From Cryptomeria japonica (Eukaryota; Streptophyta; Pinopsida; Cupressales; Cupressaceae): a stretch of DNA of 64,000 bases. Under the pieces are notes generated by a model that was given only the letters and a program-made list of their open reading frames with translations, did no database searches and had not been told where the DNA came from. Numbering within the stretch: the stretch's first letter is position 1; every line of letters starts with the position of its first letter. The stretch lies in contig NC_081410.1 of the NCBI RefSeq assembly GCF_030272615.1, positions 575,076,263 to 575,140,262 of the forward strand, in the 5' to 3' direction. This document shows, in pieces, positions 37,636-49,454 of this stretch. The translations under genes were made by a program, and so were the position numbers.

Positions 37636-39131
37636 TGTTGGCATATGTGCAGAGCATGATGACATGATGATATTGTTTGTTGTCATTGATGTCAATATGA
37701 TGAAGTATGAACCGGTATGGTGTAGTAAGCAAACTAGCAAGAGAACCGGTATGATGATGTAAACCGGTATTTGTGAAACCGGTATTTGTGAAAAAGTGAA
37801 GCAATATGTTTGTTCAAGGTGAACCAACATGTTGGTATGAGAACTGGTAAATGGAAGTTTTGCATTGGGGTTTCATTTGGCATGACTACCGATTGGTAGT
37901 CTCAACTTCAGTGTTTCCGATTGATGCATTCCAAGCCTGTGTGATTCAACTGATGACATCTTGTGATGAGTTAGGATTGCAATGAAGATCAGATAGTGTT
38001 GCCACGTCAGCCTTGTGCACGTGAAGGATTTCCTTGAGGATCTTGCATGGAGATTGATCCTATCTACCTCAGGAATGTGCGAAGTCTCTATAAATGGTGG
38101 AGAGTGCATGATGGGTTATCAGCTTCCTGAAGTGGCAAAGAATGAACGTTGGAAAACATCTTGAGATCCATTCAAGACTGTTGTATTCAATGCAGTGTGA
38201 TTAACGGTCAGGATTGAACCAACTGGATTGTAAACCTAAATGTTTAGGGTTTAGGGTTTATGCTACTGACCTATCTATTTCCTATAAGGTCAATGATGTT
38301 TTTCATTTTGAGGTTGTTGGCAAATGGTATGTGTGTATCCCAGTGAGTGATACTTGATTCTTGCCAGACCAAAGAAGTGTGTTGATACCTGCATAGTGTG
38401 ATTGCAGAAGAGAAGGAGCTTAAATGGATCTGCCTTGGCATTGAGTGTTGTTATCAAATCAGTGTATTACTTGTTGACTTCTAACCATTTCAGCAGTTGG
38501 AAAATCCCTTAACCGGGTAGCTTTAATAGGCTTTTGTGTAAATCCTTTAACATGGTGACTCAATTCAATGATTTCTTCAAATCCTCTTGCGAGGTAACCT
38601 TTAACTGGGTATTTAGCCATCTCTTAATCGGGTGATCCCTAGCAGAACCTATTGTAAAAGTCTCTAACCGGACTAGGCTCCTAACAAAGCAGACTTCAAA
38701 AGAGTTCAAGAACAGCTTGTGGGTATTCATCCCCACCGTGGTTTTTCCCAGTTGGGTTTCCACATGAAAAATCAATGTGTCATGTGTGATGCCTTTCATG
38801 TGATGTTTTCGTGTTTTATGTCAAACTGGTAAAATATGTTGAACTAGCAGCCATTATATTTTGGATGATAGATTACTTGTTTATGCATAAGGGTGAAGAG
38901 GAAATGAGGTATTAGATTGTATGGAAAGCTAAGTGTTATCGGTTTATGTCTTTGACATTCTTACTATGTTTTACCGGTAGTAATATGGTTTAGACCGGTG
39001 TTAGTGCTTGCCAGTCAACGTGCATTGTTTGCAGTCAAACCGGTTTTAGGACAAGTGTTTTTGCCTGTACTGGTACACCCCCCCCCCTCTTAGTATAGGT
39101 TTGGTACTAACTATTCATCATTTATTCATCA
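37636..39131 (+). repeat. copia 5' LTR (1,496 bp)
   Basis: Starts TGTTGGCATATG, ends TTATTCATCA, followed after two bases by the primer site. Promoter TATA box at 38,089-38,095 (TATAAAT). A triple telomere-type motif TTTAGGGTTTAGGG lies at 38,243-38,260. An 18-base direct repeat with AAACCGGTATTTGTG (about 37,758-37,794) is present here but single in the 3' copy. Confidence 0.93.
38089..38095 (+). promoter_or_regulatory. TATA box of copia 5' LTR
   Basis: TATAAAT within CTCTATAAATGG. In the 3' LTR the equivalent bases (56,157-56,163) read TGTAAAT, so that copy of the promoter has lost the box by a single transition. Confidence 0.65.
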
Positions 39132-39133
39132 AT

Positions 39134-39145
39134 TGGTATCAGAGC
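39134..39145 (+). other. copia primer binding site (initiator tRNA-Met)
   Basis: TGGTATCAGAGC, exactly the copia sequence complementary to the 3' end of initiator tRNA-Met, two bases after the LTR. Confidence 0.95.
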
Positions 39146-39202
39146 ATCTTCCAGGTCCTCTGTGTTGTAAGCTTAACCGCTTGAGGGAAAGATCCTACTC
39201 TA

Positions 39203-40416
39203 ATGATGAAGAGGGAAGGTCCAAAGTTCAACAAAGACAACTTTAAAATATGGAAGGACAGAATGAAGATATACATCAGAAGAATGGGTGCTCAACACTG
39301 GAGCTATGTTGAGAATGCTTATGTTATCCCTACCGGTACTCTTACCGATGATCAAAAGAGAGAGATTCGGGAGAATGGGCAAGTCGTGGAAGCCCTAATC
39401 AGCAGTTTATCTGACATCGAGTTTATTGATGTTTAGGATAAAGAGAATCCCAAAGAAGTATGGGATGCTCTTGAGAATATCTATGGCGGTGATGAGCATG
39501 TGAAACAAGCTAAGGAAGAAAGCCTTAGGGGAAAGTTTGAAGACATGTAGATGGTTGAAGGAGAGACCATTCAGTAGTATGGAATAATAATCAAAACTAT
39601 TGTTGGAGATATCAAGAGTGCAAGTGGTAAAATAGAAGATTCCATTGTTGTTAGCAAAGTTTTGAGATCCTTATTACCGGTCTATGCAATAAGGGTTGCT
39701 TCTATTCAAGAGTTGAGGTCTGTAGACAAGACAAAGGTATCCCTGGACTCCATCATTGCAAAGTTAACCGCATATGAGCTAAATAATTATGATGGCAGTA
39801 TTCAGAGGACTGAATCGGCCTTTAGAGCATTTGCTGCACCATCTAGAAAGGGCAAAGAAGCTAGTACCAATGGTGAACCAAGACAAAGCAGAGAAATGGA
39901 TGATGAGGAGATCCTGATGGAATTTGAAGCTCTTCTTGCCAAGAGACTTCCTAAGGGAACCTTGTAAATACAGAGGTAAGATCACTTTGAAATTATTTTC
40001 TTGCAATAGGATAGGACACATTGTTGTAAACTATCCTAATGGTGATAATAAGGACAAACCGGAAAAGTTTAAGAAGTTCAAAGGAGGAAACCGGAGAAAC
40101 TATTTTGTAGTAGTTGATGAAAGTGTCATTGATGAGGAATCAGAAGATGAAGAAAGTGAAGACATTGTGTTTGTATCAGTTAAGGAATATGTGTCAGACA
40201 AGAAGGCTCTTGTCTCCCGCTTTGATAATTCCAATGAGTGGATTATTGACAGTGGTTGTTCTCACCATATGACTGGTCAATGGAGTAAGTTTCTATCTCT
40301 GGAAGAGTATGATGGTGGTGTGGTTCGTTTTGGTAATGATGTCCCATGTATGGTAAAAGGCAGAGGGTCCATCTCTCTAAATGGAAAAAGCAATGCTGAC
40401 AATGTGTATTGGGTAG
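39203..40416 (+). pseudogene. copia gag and protease N-terminal part, broken
   Basis: Starts at ATG 39,203 (second of a tandem ATG pair) with the copia gag reading KFNKDNFKIWKDRMKIYI. In-frame TAG codons at 39,434, 39,548 and 39,575 each stand where CAG (Gln) is likely. A frameshift lies near 39,950. The zinc knuckle is degenerate: SCNRIGHIVVNYP has lost its first and last Cys. The protease begins EWIIDSGCSHHMTG (about 40,240), with catalytic D-S-G intact. The coding frame is cut at NVYWV by the gypsy element and resumes at 52,590. Gag forms the particle; the protease would cleave the polyprotein. Confidence 0.9.
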
Positions 40417-40441
40417 TGTAGACACCTAAAATTGTCATGTC

Positions 40442-40676
40442 TAATTAAATAAATGTTTTATTTATTTAATTATCTAAGCCTAATTCTTCTATTAATTAAA
40501 TAAATCCTTATTTATTTAATTAATTCATTTATCCTCTTCTAGCCCTATTTCTCATTTAAATAAATACATTTATTTATTTAAATTATCATTTTCCTAAATT
40601 AAATAAATATTCTTATTTATTTAATTATCCCACTTCTTTTATTAATTAAATAAATCTTTATTTATTTAATTAATTC
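40442..40676. repeat. Five AT-rich inverted repeats in the gypsy U3
   Basis: Successive hairpin-forming blocks at about 40,442-40,472, 40,491-40,525, 40,554-40,583, 40,594-40,629 and 40,641-40,676, each of the type TTAAATAAAT - short loop - ATTTATTTAA with 10-15 base arms. The same five are in the 3' LTR (offset 11,411). They may be transcription factor sites or simply grew by duplication. Confidence 0.9.
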
Positions 40677-40834
40677 ATTAGCCTTTTCTACCTATGACAC
40701 ATGTCATTCATCTCTTAATTCATACATTACCTACCCCTTTCATTATTTTATTATTTCTTTTACCTACCCTCTAATCATAGCCGACCTCCTTTTACACCTC
40801 TCAATCTTATCCCTCCATTTCTTATTGTGTCTTC

Positions 40835-40841
40835 TATATAA
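40835..40841 (+). promoter_or_regulatory. TATA box of gypsy 5' LTR
   Basis: TATATAA in TTCTATATAAGGAG, unchanged in the 3' LTR (52,246-52,252). Transcription of the element would start about 30 bases downstream. Confidence 0.8.
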
Positions 40842-41181
40842 GGAGATGCTTCCCTCATTATCAAACCCTAACTACTTGATCAATTGACTACACTACGATC
40901 CTACTTGCAACCACATTCCGTTCTTTGTTGAGCTCTTGTGCATATAAAATCTGAGAGCAAATATATCAAGCAAGATCAATGGAGATAGGAAGAATGGAGA
41001 TCAAAACCCTATTGGACATGTGATGGTATAATCTTTGTGATTTCATGTGATTTGCATTGTCTTAGGTAATCTTCATATGTTATGGTGGATCTTTGTTGTT
41101 GTTAGGCTAGGGTTTTATGGTTGAATCTATTTAGCCTTTCAATATTGTTATTATTGTTATCCATTTTCACCATATACATTT

Positions 41182-41199
41182 TGGCACGCCCGGTGGGAC
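41182..41199 (+). other. gypsy primer binding site
   Basis: TGGCACGCCCGGTGGGAC, three bases after the LTR. It starts with TGG, complementary to a tRNA CCA end, and its length is right. I have not identified the tRNA. Confidence 0.75.
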
Positions 41200-41319
41200 T
41201 CTTGTCCCTTTTGCATTTAACCTTTTGTTGCAGATTTTGTGTTTGAAGTTGCAGATCTAGCATTTCCGACAACATTTTCGACATTTTCACGTCTGCATAC
41301 TTTCAGATCGCATTTTTGA

Positions 41320-41560
41320 TTTTCTGGCGCGTCTGCGACATCTGGAATCGCGTCCGTGTTTTCGACAAAATTTTATTTTGCAGGTTTCTGAAAGGCGCGT
41401 CTGTGTTACGGAAATGCGTCTGTGTCATTTTTATCTGCGTCTGTGTCTGGGAAGCGCGTCTGCGGTTTTTATCCACATCTGTGTCTTACAGAACCGCGTT
41501 TGTGTCGCAGAGTCGCATCTGTGTCGAGGGTAATCGCGTCTGTGTATCACCTGTTTCAAA
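41320..41560 (+). repeat. gypsy leader array, block 1 (GCGTCTGTGT)
   Basis: About ten copies of GCGTCTGTGT(C/T) or variants (GCGTCCGTGT, GCATCTGTGT, GCGTTTGTGT) spaced 12-30 bases apart in the untranslated leader. Variants mostly differ by C/T at the CpG. Confidence 0.85.
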
Positions 41561-42770
41561 ATTTTGAAGTTTTATTGATTCAGTTTTCGGATTTTGCATT
41601 TAAGGTTTCAGATCTGGTTTATTTTTGGACTAACATTTTCAGATCTAGCTAGCAAAATTGGTGCAGCTTGTCTTGGAAGCAAAATCATTTGGTTGAAGGG
41701 CCCTATTCTCACAAAGTCTTTTGGGTTTTAAAATTTACCTAACTTGTGTGCTTGCAAGAAGGGGTGATCATTTGAAACAACCCAAACTACTAACAAATCT
41801 TTGGTGCAGGTCCTTGGCAAGGGTTTTTGGATTTTTATTGTGTGCCTTGTTTTCATAGACTAGCAAACACTTCAATTGGTGCACTAAAATTGAATCATTG
41901 TCTTTTGTGTCTTGAGCAATAGGCTCTTTTTGTTTAATCTTTAGAGGGTCTGTCTTCCCGTGTGGTCATTAGGACTACTAGTGAGAAGAGAACGACCCAA
42001 GTGGTAGCGAGGAAAACCCACCTCATCCGAACCACTATAATCAAATGTATTCATGGTGAAAACTATGAATAACGTGTGTTGATTAGTTCATACCGACACT
42101 ATGTCTCCCCATAAACCCGTTTGATCAAATTTATTTGATCAGTTGTAGGGCGTAACCCCTCTCGGCTGGGAGCCTTCTGTATTTATAGAGCTGAAAGTGT
42201 CGCATGTATGGCCACACGAGCGGATGCCCTTACTAGCACCATTTTGTTTTAGAGGCCCAAATCCTTCTAGTTGTTGGGGCAGGAGGTCGGACCTCTGGTA
42301 GCGGCCCACACACATACGGTTCTTAGTAGAGATACAAAGTTCGCCATGGGGAGTTTTCATGGGGACTGATGCTTGGCTGACCCGAGAAGTGAGTGCCGAG
42401 GGTGGAGCCAGTGAGGTCAAGCATCTAAGTATCCGCTCTGAATAGCGTAGCCTCGGGGGTAAAAGCCCATGTGGGATCAACAACTATTGTCTTGGCCAAC
42501 CATAAGAATTGTGCTTGACTTATGTTAAACATTCAAAACATTCAAGACCAAACAGCAAAACATTGTGTCTTTTGTGTCTTCAAGTGTATGCAAAACATTT
42601 TTACATCAAACAACACACTTTCCTTGGAGTCATTTTGAGTCTAGACACTTGCAAACATTGGGTCTTCATCAACACTGTGTCCTCTTGTCATGAAAATCAG
42701 TCAAATAGTTAGATTTGGTCACAACAAAACAACTTCACAGATTGGAAAAATTGCACAAAATTTTACAGAA
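41561..42770 (+). other. gypsy leader, non-coding
   Basis: Untranslated leader between the two repeat blocks. It contains a GC-richer stretch (about 42,140-42,480) of the kind seen in Tat leaders. A 114-codon minus-strand open frame there has no recognisable protein. Confidence 0.5.
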
Positions 42771-43125
42771 ACGCGTCTGTGTCGGGCATAATAGCGTCTG
42801 TGTTGTCTAGCCGCGTCTGTGAAGGACAGAATCGCGTCTGTGTTCCAACAGTCAACATTGCATTTGGCAAACAAAAAAATCTCAGAAGCGCGTCTGTGTT
42901 AAACAGAGCAGCGCCTGTGTCAGGAAACCACGTCTGTGAAGTATACAGGCGCGTCTGTGTCCAGAATTGAAAAACTGTTACAATCCAGCAAACATAAACA
43001 AAAAAATCTCAGAAGCGCGTTTGTGTTAAACAGAGCAGCGCCCGTGTCGGGAAACCGCGTCTGTGAAGTATACAGGCGCGTCTGTGTCCAGAATTGAAAA
43101 ATTGTTACAGTCCAGCAAACAAACA
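42770..43125 (+). repeat. gypsy leader array, block 2, with a 125-bp tandem duplication
   Basis: About twelve more GCGTCTGTGT-type motifs. Within it, a segment of roughly 125 bp (about 42,868-42,992: AATCTCAGAAGCGCGTCTG through CAGAATTGAAAAACTGTTAC) is repeated immediately after with about 6-8 changes, again mainly C/T at CpG sites. Confidence 0.88.
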
Positions 43126-43574
43126 CAGTTAGTTTCGGAATTCTTGAGCTTCCTAGGTCATTTCTCCAAGGTTTCATTTAGCATTCAACCTTTTTCTGGG
43201 TCTCACATAGTCCATCATTGCTTTACATCTCTCATTACATACACAATTGTCTAAACTTGAGTCAAAAGGTCACTTGCTTGTCCTCATCATACTTTGTCAA
43301 CACACTACATACAACAACACTTTGCTAAGTGGTCCCTCATCAAGGTTTCTTACCTTTGGGTCTCATTTGGTCTTACTTAGAGTCAAGGTCAACTTACCTC
43401 ATCAAGAGAAACTATCTTTGGAAGTCACACCTACTCTACTACATACATACTTGGTCTTACACTTTGGACATTGCAAGTACACTTCAGACTCATTTACATT
43501 CCATTCAACTCTTGGTCTTCCATACTCTTTCCATTTTTCATCTAGTCTCTCACATCTTGGTCAATACCTAGTTC

Positions 43575-44975
43575 ATGGTTGAAACCCATCTTCAAAAATC
43601 TAGGAGAGAAACTAAAGAGGCTCAAGAGTCCGCAAACATGAGTTCTTATGAGTATGACAATGAGATCTTTTTCAATTCTGATCATACCACATTACCTGAC
43701 ATGGATGCCTATAGAAACATTCCAAATGTTGAGAACATGGACACTATAAACAACAATGCTACACACAATGACAACGTGGACAACTTTTCAGTACATTCAG
43801 CAGATGTGGAAGAATCCATTATGAATCCCCATTTCAATCGATTGGTTGAGGAAATAATGAGGAGGGATAGACAATACTTCTTACAAATGATGGCACAAAG
43901 TGGAGCCAAGATACCTCATGATTTTGACATGTCTCAAATAATGGAACATAGACCTTTGCAACAACCTCACTCCAATATGGATCAAAGGAGACCTAATAGT
44001 GGAGGAAATAGAGGACCACATATGGTACCTAAATCACCATCAGCTTTGCTTCAAAAACCAGAGGTCCCACATACACATGGTCAAACATATGATACTTACC
44101 TTCATAGACCATTATGGAAGTCTTATGCAGACAAATATGCTTAATCACATACTAATGCTAAGGATCAACCACCAAAACAATTGGATGTTCAAAGGCATGC
44201 TCAAAATTTGGACACAAGGAAACCTCATGTCAAATTTGGGGGCAACACAATGGAACATGACATGCCTGTAGAATATGGTATACATGCGCAAAATAGATAT
44301 GGTGTTCCTCAACATGAATCTATACCAAGTGGTCCATATACGCAGCATCATTATAGACCTCCTCCATATGAACATGTATATGATCAATATCATCCATATA
44401 TGCAACATGCACCTCCTCCAATGGGTACCTCAAACATAGGATATGGTCCAAGAAGTCGATCTCCACCTAAGAGCAGTTTGGAACAACAAATCAGGGACTT
44501 ACAAAAGAAAATGGAGGACATAAATACACCGAAGCCAACATACACAATGAGAGACATATGTCCTTATCCATTTGAAAAGAGCATTCCAATGCCTCCTTTT
44601 CCTACACACTTTGTGATGCCTAAATTTGATAAGTATAGAGGAAAAGGGGATCCTAAGGGACACATAAGACAATTTTTCATAGCTTGCATTGAGGTAGCAG
44701 CAGAAGAGACATATTTGATGAGATTATTCCCACAAAGCTTAGGCGATCAAGCTATGGAATGGTTCTCCCAACTTCCACCTGGAATTAAGTCATGGGGTGA
44801 CTTAGCAGAGGCATTTATTCAACATTTCTCCTACAACATAGAGACAGACATATTAGTCACTACTTTGTGCAATACTAAGCAAAAAGAGGGAGAATCTTTT
44901 GCATCATTTTTACAAAGATGGAGAAATCTAGCCAGCAGATGCTCTTGTGAAATTCCACAAAAACAAATGGTATAA
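43575..44975 (+). pseudogene. gypsy gag, two in-frame stops
   Basis: ATG at 43,575 is chosen because a TAG lies six bases upstream in frame and the frame then matches the rest of pol. The N-terminal 190 residues are Asn/His/Pro-rich and probably disordered. After TAA at 44,142 the same frame continues to TAA at 44,973. The retrotransposon gag domain lies at about 44,600-44,975: VMPKFDKYRGKGDPKGHIRQ, AMEWFSQLPPGIKSW, FASFLQRWRNLASRC. Gag coats genomic RNA and forms the particle. Both stops probably replace CAA (Gln). No frameshift is present. Confidence 0.92.
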
Positions 44976-47927
44976 ATGTTCACACAAAATGTTAACAAAG
45001 ACATTGGTTATGACTTAAGGAAAGCTTGTTTGTCCACCTTCAAGGACGTCATTGAAAAAGGCTTAGCGACAGAAAAGGTCCTAATTGAACAAGGAGTCAT
45101 TAAAATATTCAAGGAAAACAAAGATGACTTTAAAGGAAAAGACAAGCCAAGATTTTGGAATAAAAACAAGAACACAGTCAATGATGGTGTTGTTGATGCC
45201 AACACAGTGCGACCCAAAGTCATCTTTTCAGGATCAAGTTCTACAAACAATCAAGTGAATACTCAAACAACTTCCAGATCACGAAGGAAGTACACTCCAT
45301 TGGGAGAACCACTTGAGTCAGTTTTTAAGAAGCTTGTGGCAAACAAGGTAATCACTATTCCAGATTTTCCGTCACATGAACCAAAGGTTAAACCAAATTG
45401 GTGGAATGATGAGGAGTATTGTGAATTTCATAAGAGCAAGGGTCATAAGATAGGAAATTGTCATCGACTGAAGACCATCATACAGGATCTCATTGATAGA
45501 GGTGACATTGAGATTGAGGGACATTCGTCTAATCAAGAACATGAGATGTTCAAGGAACCATTCCCAAAACATGACAAGGGAAAATCTAAAGCCACAGACG
45601 ACCAAACCAACTATACCAGAGCATCTTACAATTATGATTCAACTATTAATCACATTTCAATGGACAATTGTGTCTCTACCATTATCATCAAGGACAAAGC
45701 GTCTGAGAATTCTACTCAGAGACCCAGGATTGTCCTAAAAGGTGTTGGATCTTCTTCCGAACCTACCTCTGAATGTCATGTTACAACCCGTCGAGGCAAA
45801 ATCACTTTGCAAGGTGCTCCAACTAAAAACACAGCTTCTTCATCAACCAAACCTGAGTATGACCTTGTAGAACAGCTAGGGAAGACACCCGCGCTCATCT
45901 CCATTCTTGAACTATTACGCATATCTCCCACACATAAAGCCATTCTTGACAAAATCTTGAGAGATACTGCTGTTCCTACTGATCTAAACGTGGACCAGTT
46001 TCAAGCCATGGTGGGATACCTTTCCATTCCACATTCACTTACTTTCACGGAAGCTGATGATGCCTCTGTAAGTCAGCCGCATAATGCACCATTACACATT
46101 GAAGCCTTCATACACAAACATCGAATAAAACGAGTCCTAGTAGATGAAGGAGCAGGTCTAAACATTTGCACATTAAGCACTATCACACAATTGGGATATT
46201 CTGACAAAGTTGTGAATTCTACAAACAAGATCACCATCAAGGCATATGATGATGAAGAGCGTTCATCCAAGGGTACAGTCATCTTACATCTCAGAGTTGG
46301 GCCAGTTACAAAGGATGTGGTCTGTCAAGTCCTGGATTTAAATCTCACATATAATATATTGCTAGGATGCCCTTCAATCCATGAAATGAGGGCAGTCCCA
46401 TCCACATATCACCAATGCATTAAGTTTCCTCATAATGGAGTGGAAGTAACAGTTAACGGTGATCCTAATCCATTCATATATTGCAATAACCTGAAATCAA
46501 AGACTGAGACCATCATTCCTAGTAATCGGGAGGTTGTTCCTTTGTCGGCATACATTGATCCTGAGTCATTAAAACCTTCGACATCGAAACAAGGTGAGCT
46601 TAAAGGCAAGTTTCAGAACAAAGGCATGGGGGAATACACTTTCAATCAGACCATGTACTTAAGACAAGTCATGAGTTCCCCAAAAGAATATGGAAGACCA
46701 CATCCTAACAAGCAAATCTCCATCATGACGCTCAAATGGGACCCTACTACCTTTCAAAGATGGGGTGAACTAGAAGAGGAAGATTTATACCAAATGCTTT
46801 TCAAAGACAATGAAGAGGAAACACAAGACCACATCAATCTACCATGTGAGAAATATGGCAAAGGCTTCAAAATTCTACAAAAATTCGGGTATGATGGAAA
46901 AAGCCCTCTGGGGTTACGAAAGGAAGGCATCATTGAACCTTTACAACCTGAATTGACTTTCAAGAAGGAACGCTCGAAAGGACTTGGTTTCTTAACTTCC
47001 AAGGTCCACACCCAAAGGACAGAAGAAGCCTTACAAATCAAAGTTGCCAAAATTCAACAAGAGAATCGCTATTCCACAAATTCCAACGAATGGGAATGGG
47101 GTTCCGACAAGTCTTCCAGTGACTATGAGCTCACCGAGACATTCAGAGAGCCAGGTGAACCCACAGAAGAGGAGTTTTATAACAAATTCAGAGTTGGTCA
47201 AGAAACAACCCATGAGGAGTCTACACAGTCCTTGTATCAAGGTTCCAGGTTGAAATCACATAGGATGAGAACACCTGTCCCAGAATGCGCTACTAGTGAT
47301 GATAATTTGGATTCGCTCGTGATCGAGACTGATGAGGAGAGTGCCATCGATGACCTCGATGATTACCTTGACATACCCGAATATAACCACATCTTCACTC
47401 TTAGCCCCGCTAACTTTGAAGACATTAACGGCCTTCCCCTTGTTCACCACCAACTCATTGACTGGGATCATGAAGGACCTGCACAGCTTGATACATTCCA
47501 AAATGATGAAGCTTTTATTGACTATCTGGGCATATGGGATGATCTTCCCCCTGGAGACCATAAAGCGGGATACACCATAGAACTCAATAGCATGGCGTAT
47601 TTTGGTGAGGGTGTCGGACCTTCCAGTCGCAAAAATGTGAAAATAAGAACAAATCAAGGGTCTTATGGCGAAAACCACACTGTGGCGTTGTCTGACCCCA
47701 AAAAAGTAAAAAGAAAGGGCGTATCTGAGGGAGAAAACCTCTCTGAGGCGCCCGAAGATGGAAGGCTCGACATTCTCCCAGCATCATATGAGGAAAAATC
47801 ATCCATGTTGGTAGAGGAGACTATCAAAACAAACACCGGTACAGAAGAGGTTCCACACAACATATTCCTAGCTCAATCACTGATAGAGTCTGAAAGGTCA
47901 AAATTCATAAGTTTCTTCAAAAAGTGA
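44976..47927 (+). pseudogene. gypsy gag end, zinc finger, protease and G-patch
   Basis: A 983-codon open stretch in the gag frame. It begins with the end of the gag domain, then a variant zinc finger (CEFHKSKGHKIGNCHRLK, about 45,420-45,475; C-x2-H-x4-H-x4-C). The aspartic protease lies at about 46,090-46,400: VLVDEGAGLNICTL with the catalytic Asp, and YNILLGCPSIH as the second conserved loop. A G-patch-like region follows at about 46,850-47,010 (GKSPLGLRKEGIIEPL, later KGLGFL), a glycine-rich nucleic-acid-binding motif known near proteases of some retroelements. The rest up to TGA 47,925 is an acidic linker. The TGA probably replaces CGA. Confidence 0.9.
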
Positions 47928-49454
47928 CAAATCAACTTCGCCTGGTCATACGCTGATATGCCTGGATTGGATCCGGATTTGGTAATGCATCATTTGACAG
48001 TCAAACTGGGGGCAAAACCAGTAAAACAGAAATTAAGAAAAATGCATCCACAAGTGGCATTACTAGTCAAAGCAGAACTTGAGAAATTACTCGATGTCGG
48101 ATTCATACGCCCAATTGATTATCCTGAATGGATCTCCAACTTGGTACCTGTCAGTAAACCAGACCGCAGCATCAGAATTTGCATAGATTTCAGAGACATC
48201 AACAAAGCTTGTCCAAATGATGACTTCCCATTACCAAACATTGACTTGATTGTTGATCTCACAGCAGGTCATGAAATGCTATCATTAATAGATGGATTCT
48301 TTGGTTATAATCAGATAAGGATCGCACCCGAGGATCAACACAAAACATCATTTACTTGTCCATGGGGAACTTTCTGCTGGAATGTCATGCCTTTTGGGCT
48401 AAAGAATGCAGGTGCTACATATCAAAGAGCCATGACTGTTATCTTTCATGATCTCATGCATGTAACTATGGAAGATTATGTTGACGACCTCTTGGTCAAA
48501 TCAATAGACAGAAATACACATTTGGACATACTTTCAGTTGCCTTTGATCGGTTGGAAAAATACAAAGTAAGATTAAACCCCAAGAAATGTGTCTTTGGAG
48601 TAACCTCTGGGAAGCTCCTAGGATTCATTGTATCCAAAAGAGGAATTGAAGCGGATCCAGCAAAAGTCAAAGTTATCTTGGAAATGCAACCACCAAGAAA
48701 TATCAGTCAACTTTGATCCTTACAAGGCAGACTCTAGTCCATCCGAAGATTCATAGCACAGCTGGCAGATAAGTGTAATCCTTTTCAGTACCTGCTACAA
48801 AAAAACATCAAATTCAAATGGGATGACAACTGTCAACAGGCTTTCCAGACGCTCAAAGATTATCTTCTAAATCCGCCAGTTCTGATGCCACCAGTTCCAG
48901 ATCAACCACTGTTATTATACATTTCAGCTACTCCAACAGCATTGGGGGCACTCTTAGCGCAACAAATTGCTGAAGGCAAGGAAAAAGCAGTATATTATAT
49001 TAGTCACACATTGGTGGGATATGAGCTAAACTACACACCAATTGAGCGCGCATGCCTCACTGTGGTCTTTGCTTCACAGAAATTACAACATTACATGCTT
49101 ACTCATAAGACAAAGTTAGTTGCAATGATAGATCCATTGAAGTACCTTCTCAATAAGGCAACACTTACTGGGCGACTGACCAAATGGGTAATGATACTGA
49201 GTGAATTCGACATCGAGTATGTGGACAGAAAAGCAATAAAAGAACAAGCCATTGCAGATCAATTAGCAGATGCTCCCATGATAGATGATGTTCCTCTAAG
49301 TTCAGAATTTCCAAATGAATCCATTTTGACAATGTCACATGCAAAGCCATGGCAACTATACTTTGATGGCTCATATACACAGCATGGGACAGGAGCTAGC
49401 ATCCTCTTTATAACTCCTCAAGGGGATTCTATACCAAAATCATACCGCTTATAG
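47928..49454 (+). pseudogene. gypsy reverse transcriptase, RNase H and start of second RNase H
   Basis: Same frame continues. RT: RICIDFRDINKACPNDDFPL (about 48,174), WGTFCWNVMPFGLKNAGATY (about 48,363) and the active site EDYVDDLLVKS (about 48,470), all intact. Then TGA at 48,714 and TAG at 48,735, both explained by C-to-T (CGA, CAG). RNase H: LLYISATPTALGALLAQQ (48,910), VYYISHTLVGYELNY (48,990) and YTPIERACL. A second RNase H domain begins WQLYFDGSYTQHGTGASIL (49,350), then stops at TAG 49,452 after a third of its length. The integrase normally following is missing. Two RNase H domains in a row mark the Tat clade. Confidence 0.93.

Larger units (their letters stand above)
40417..41178 (+). 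repeat. gypsy 5' LTR (762 bp)
   Basis: TGTAGACACC to CCATATACA. The first 260 bases hold five AT-rich inverted repeats. TATA box at 40,835-40,841 (TATATAA). Pairs with 51,828-52,589 at about 99.5% identity. Confidence 0.97.

Noticed and set aside
42139-42483. 114-codon minus-strand open frame in the gypsy leader
   Set aside because: No recognisable motif, lies in the conserved untranslated leader, and is explained by locally higher GC content.
43575-49454. Programmed stop readthrough instead of mutation in gypsy gag-pol
   Set aside because: Five stops at unrelated positions inside conserved domains, each one transition from a sense codon; a single gag-pol readthrough site would not look like this.
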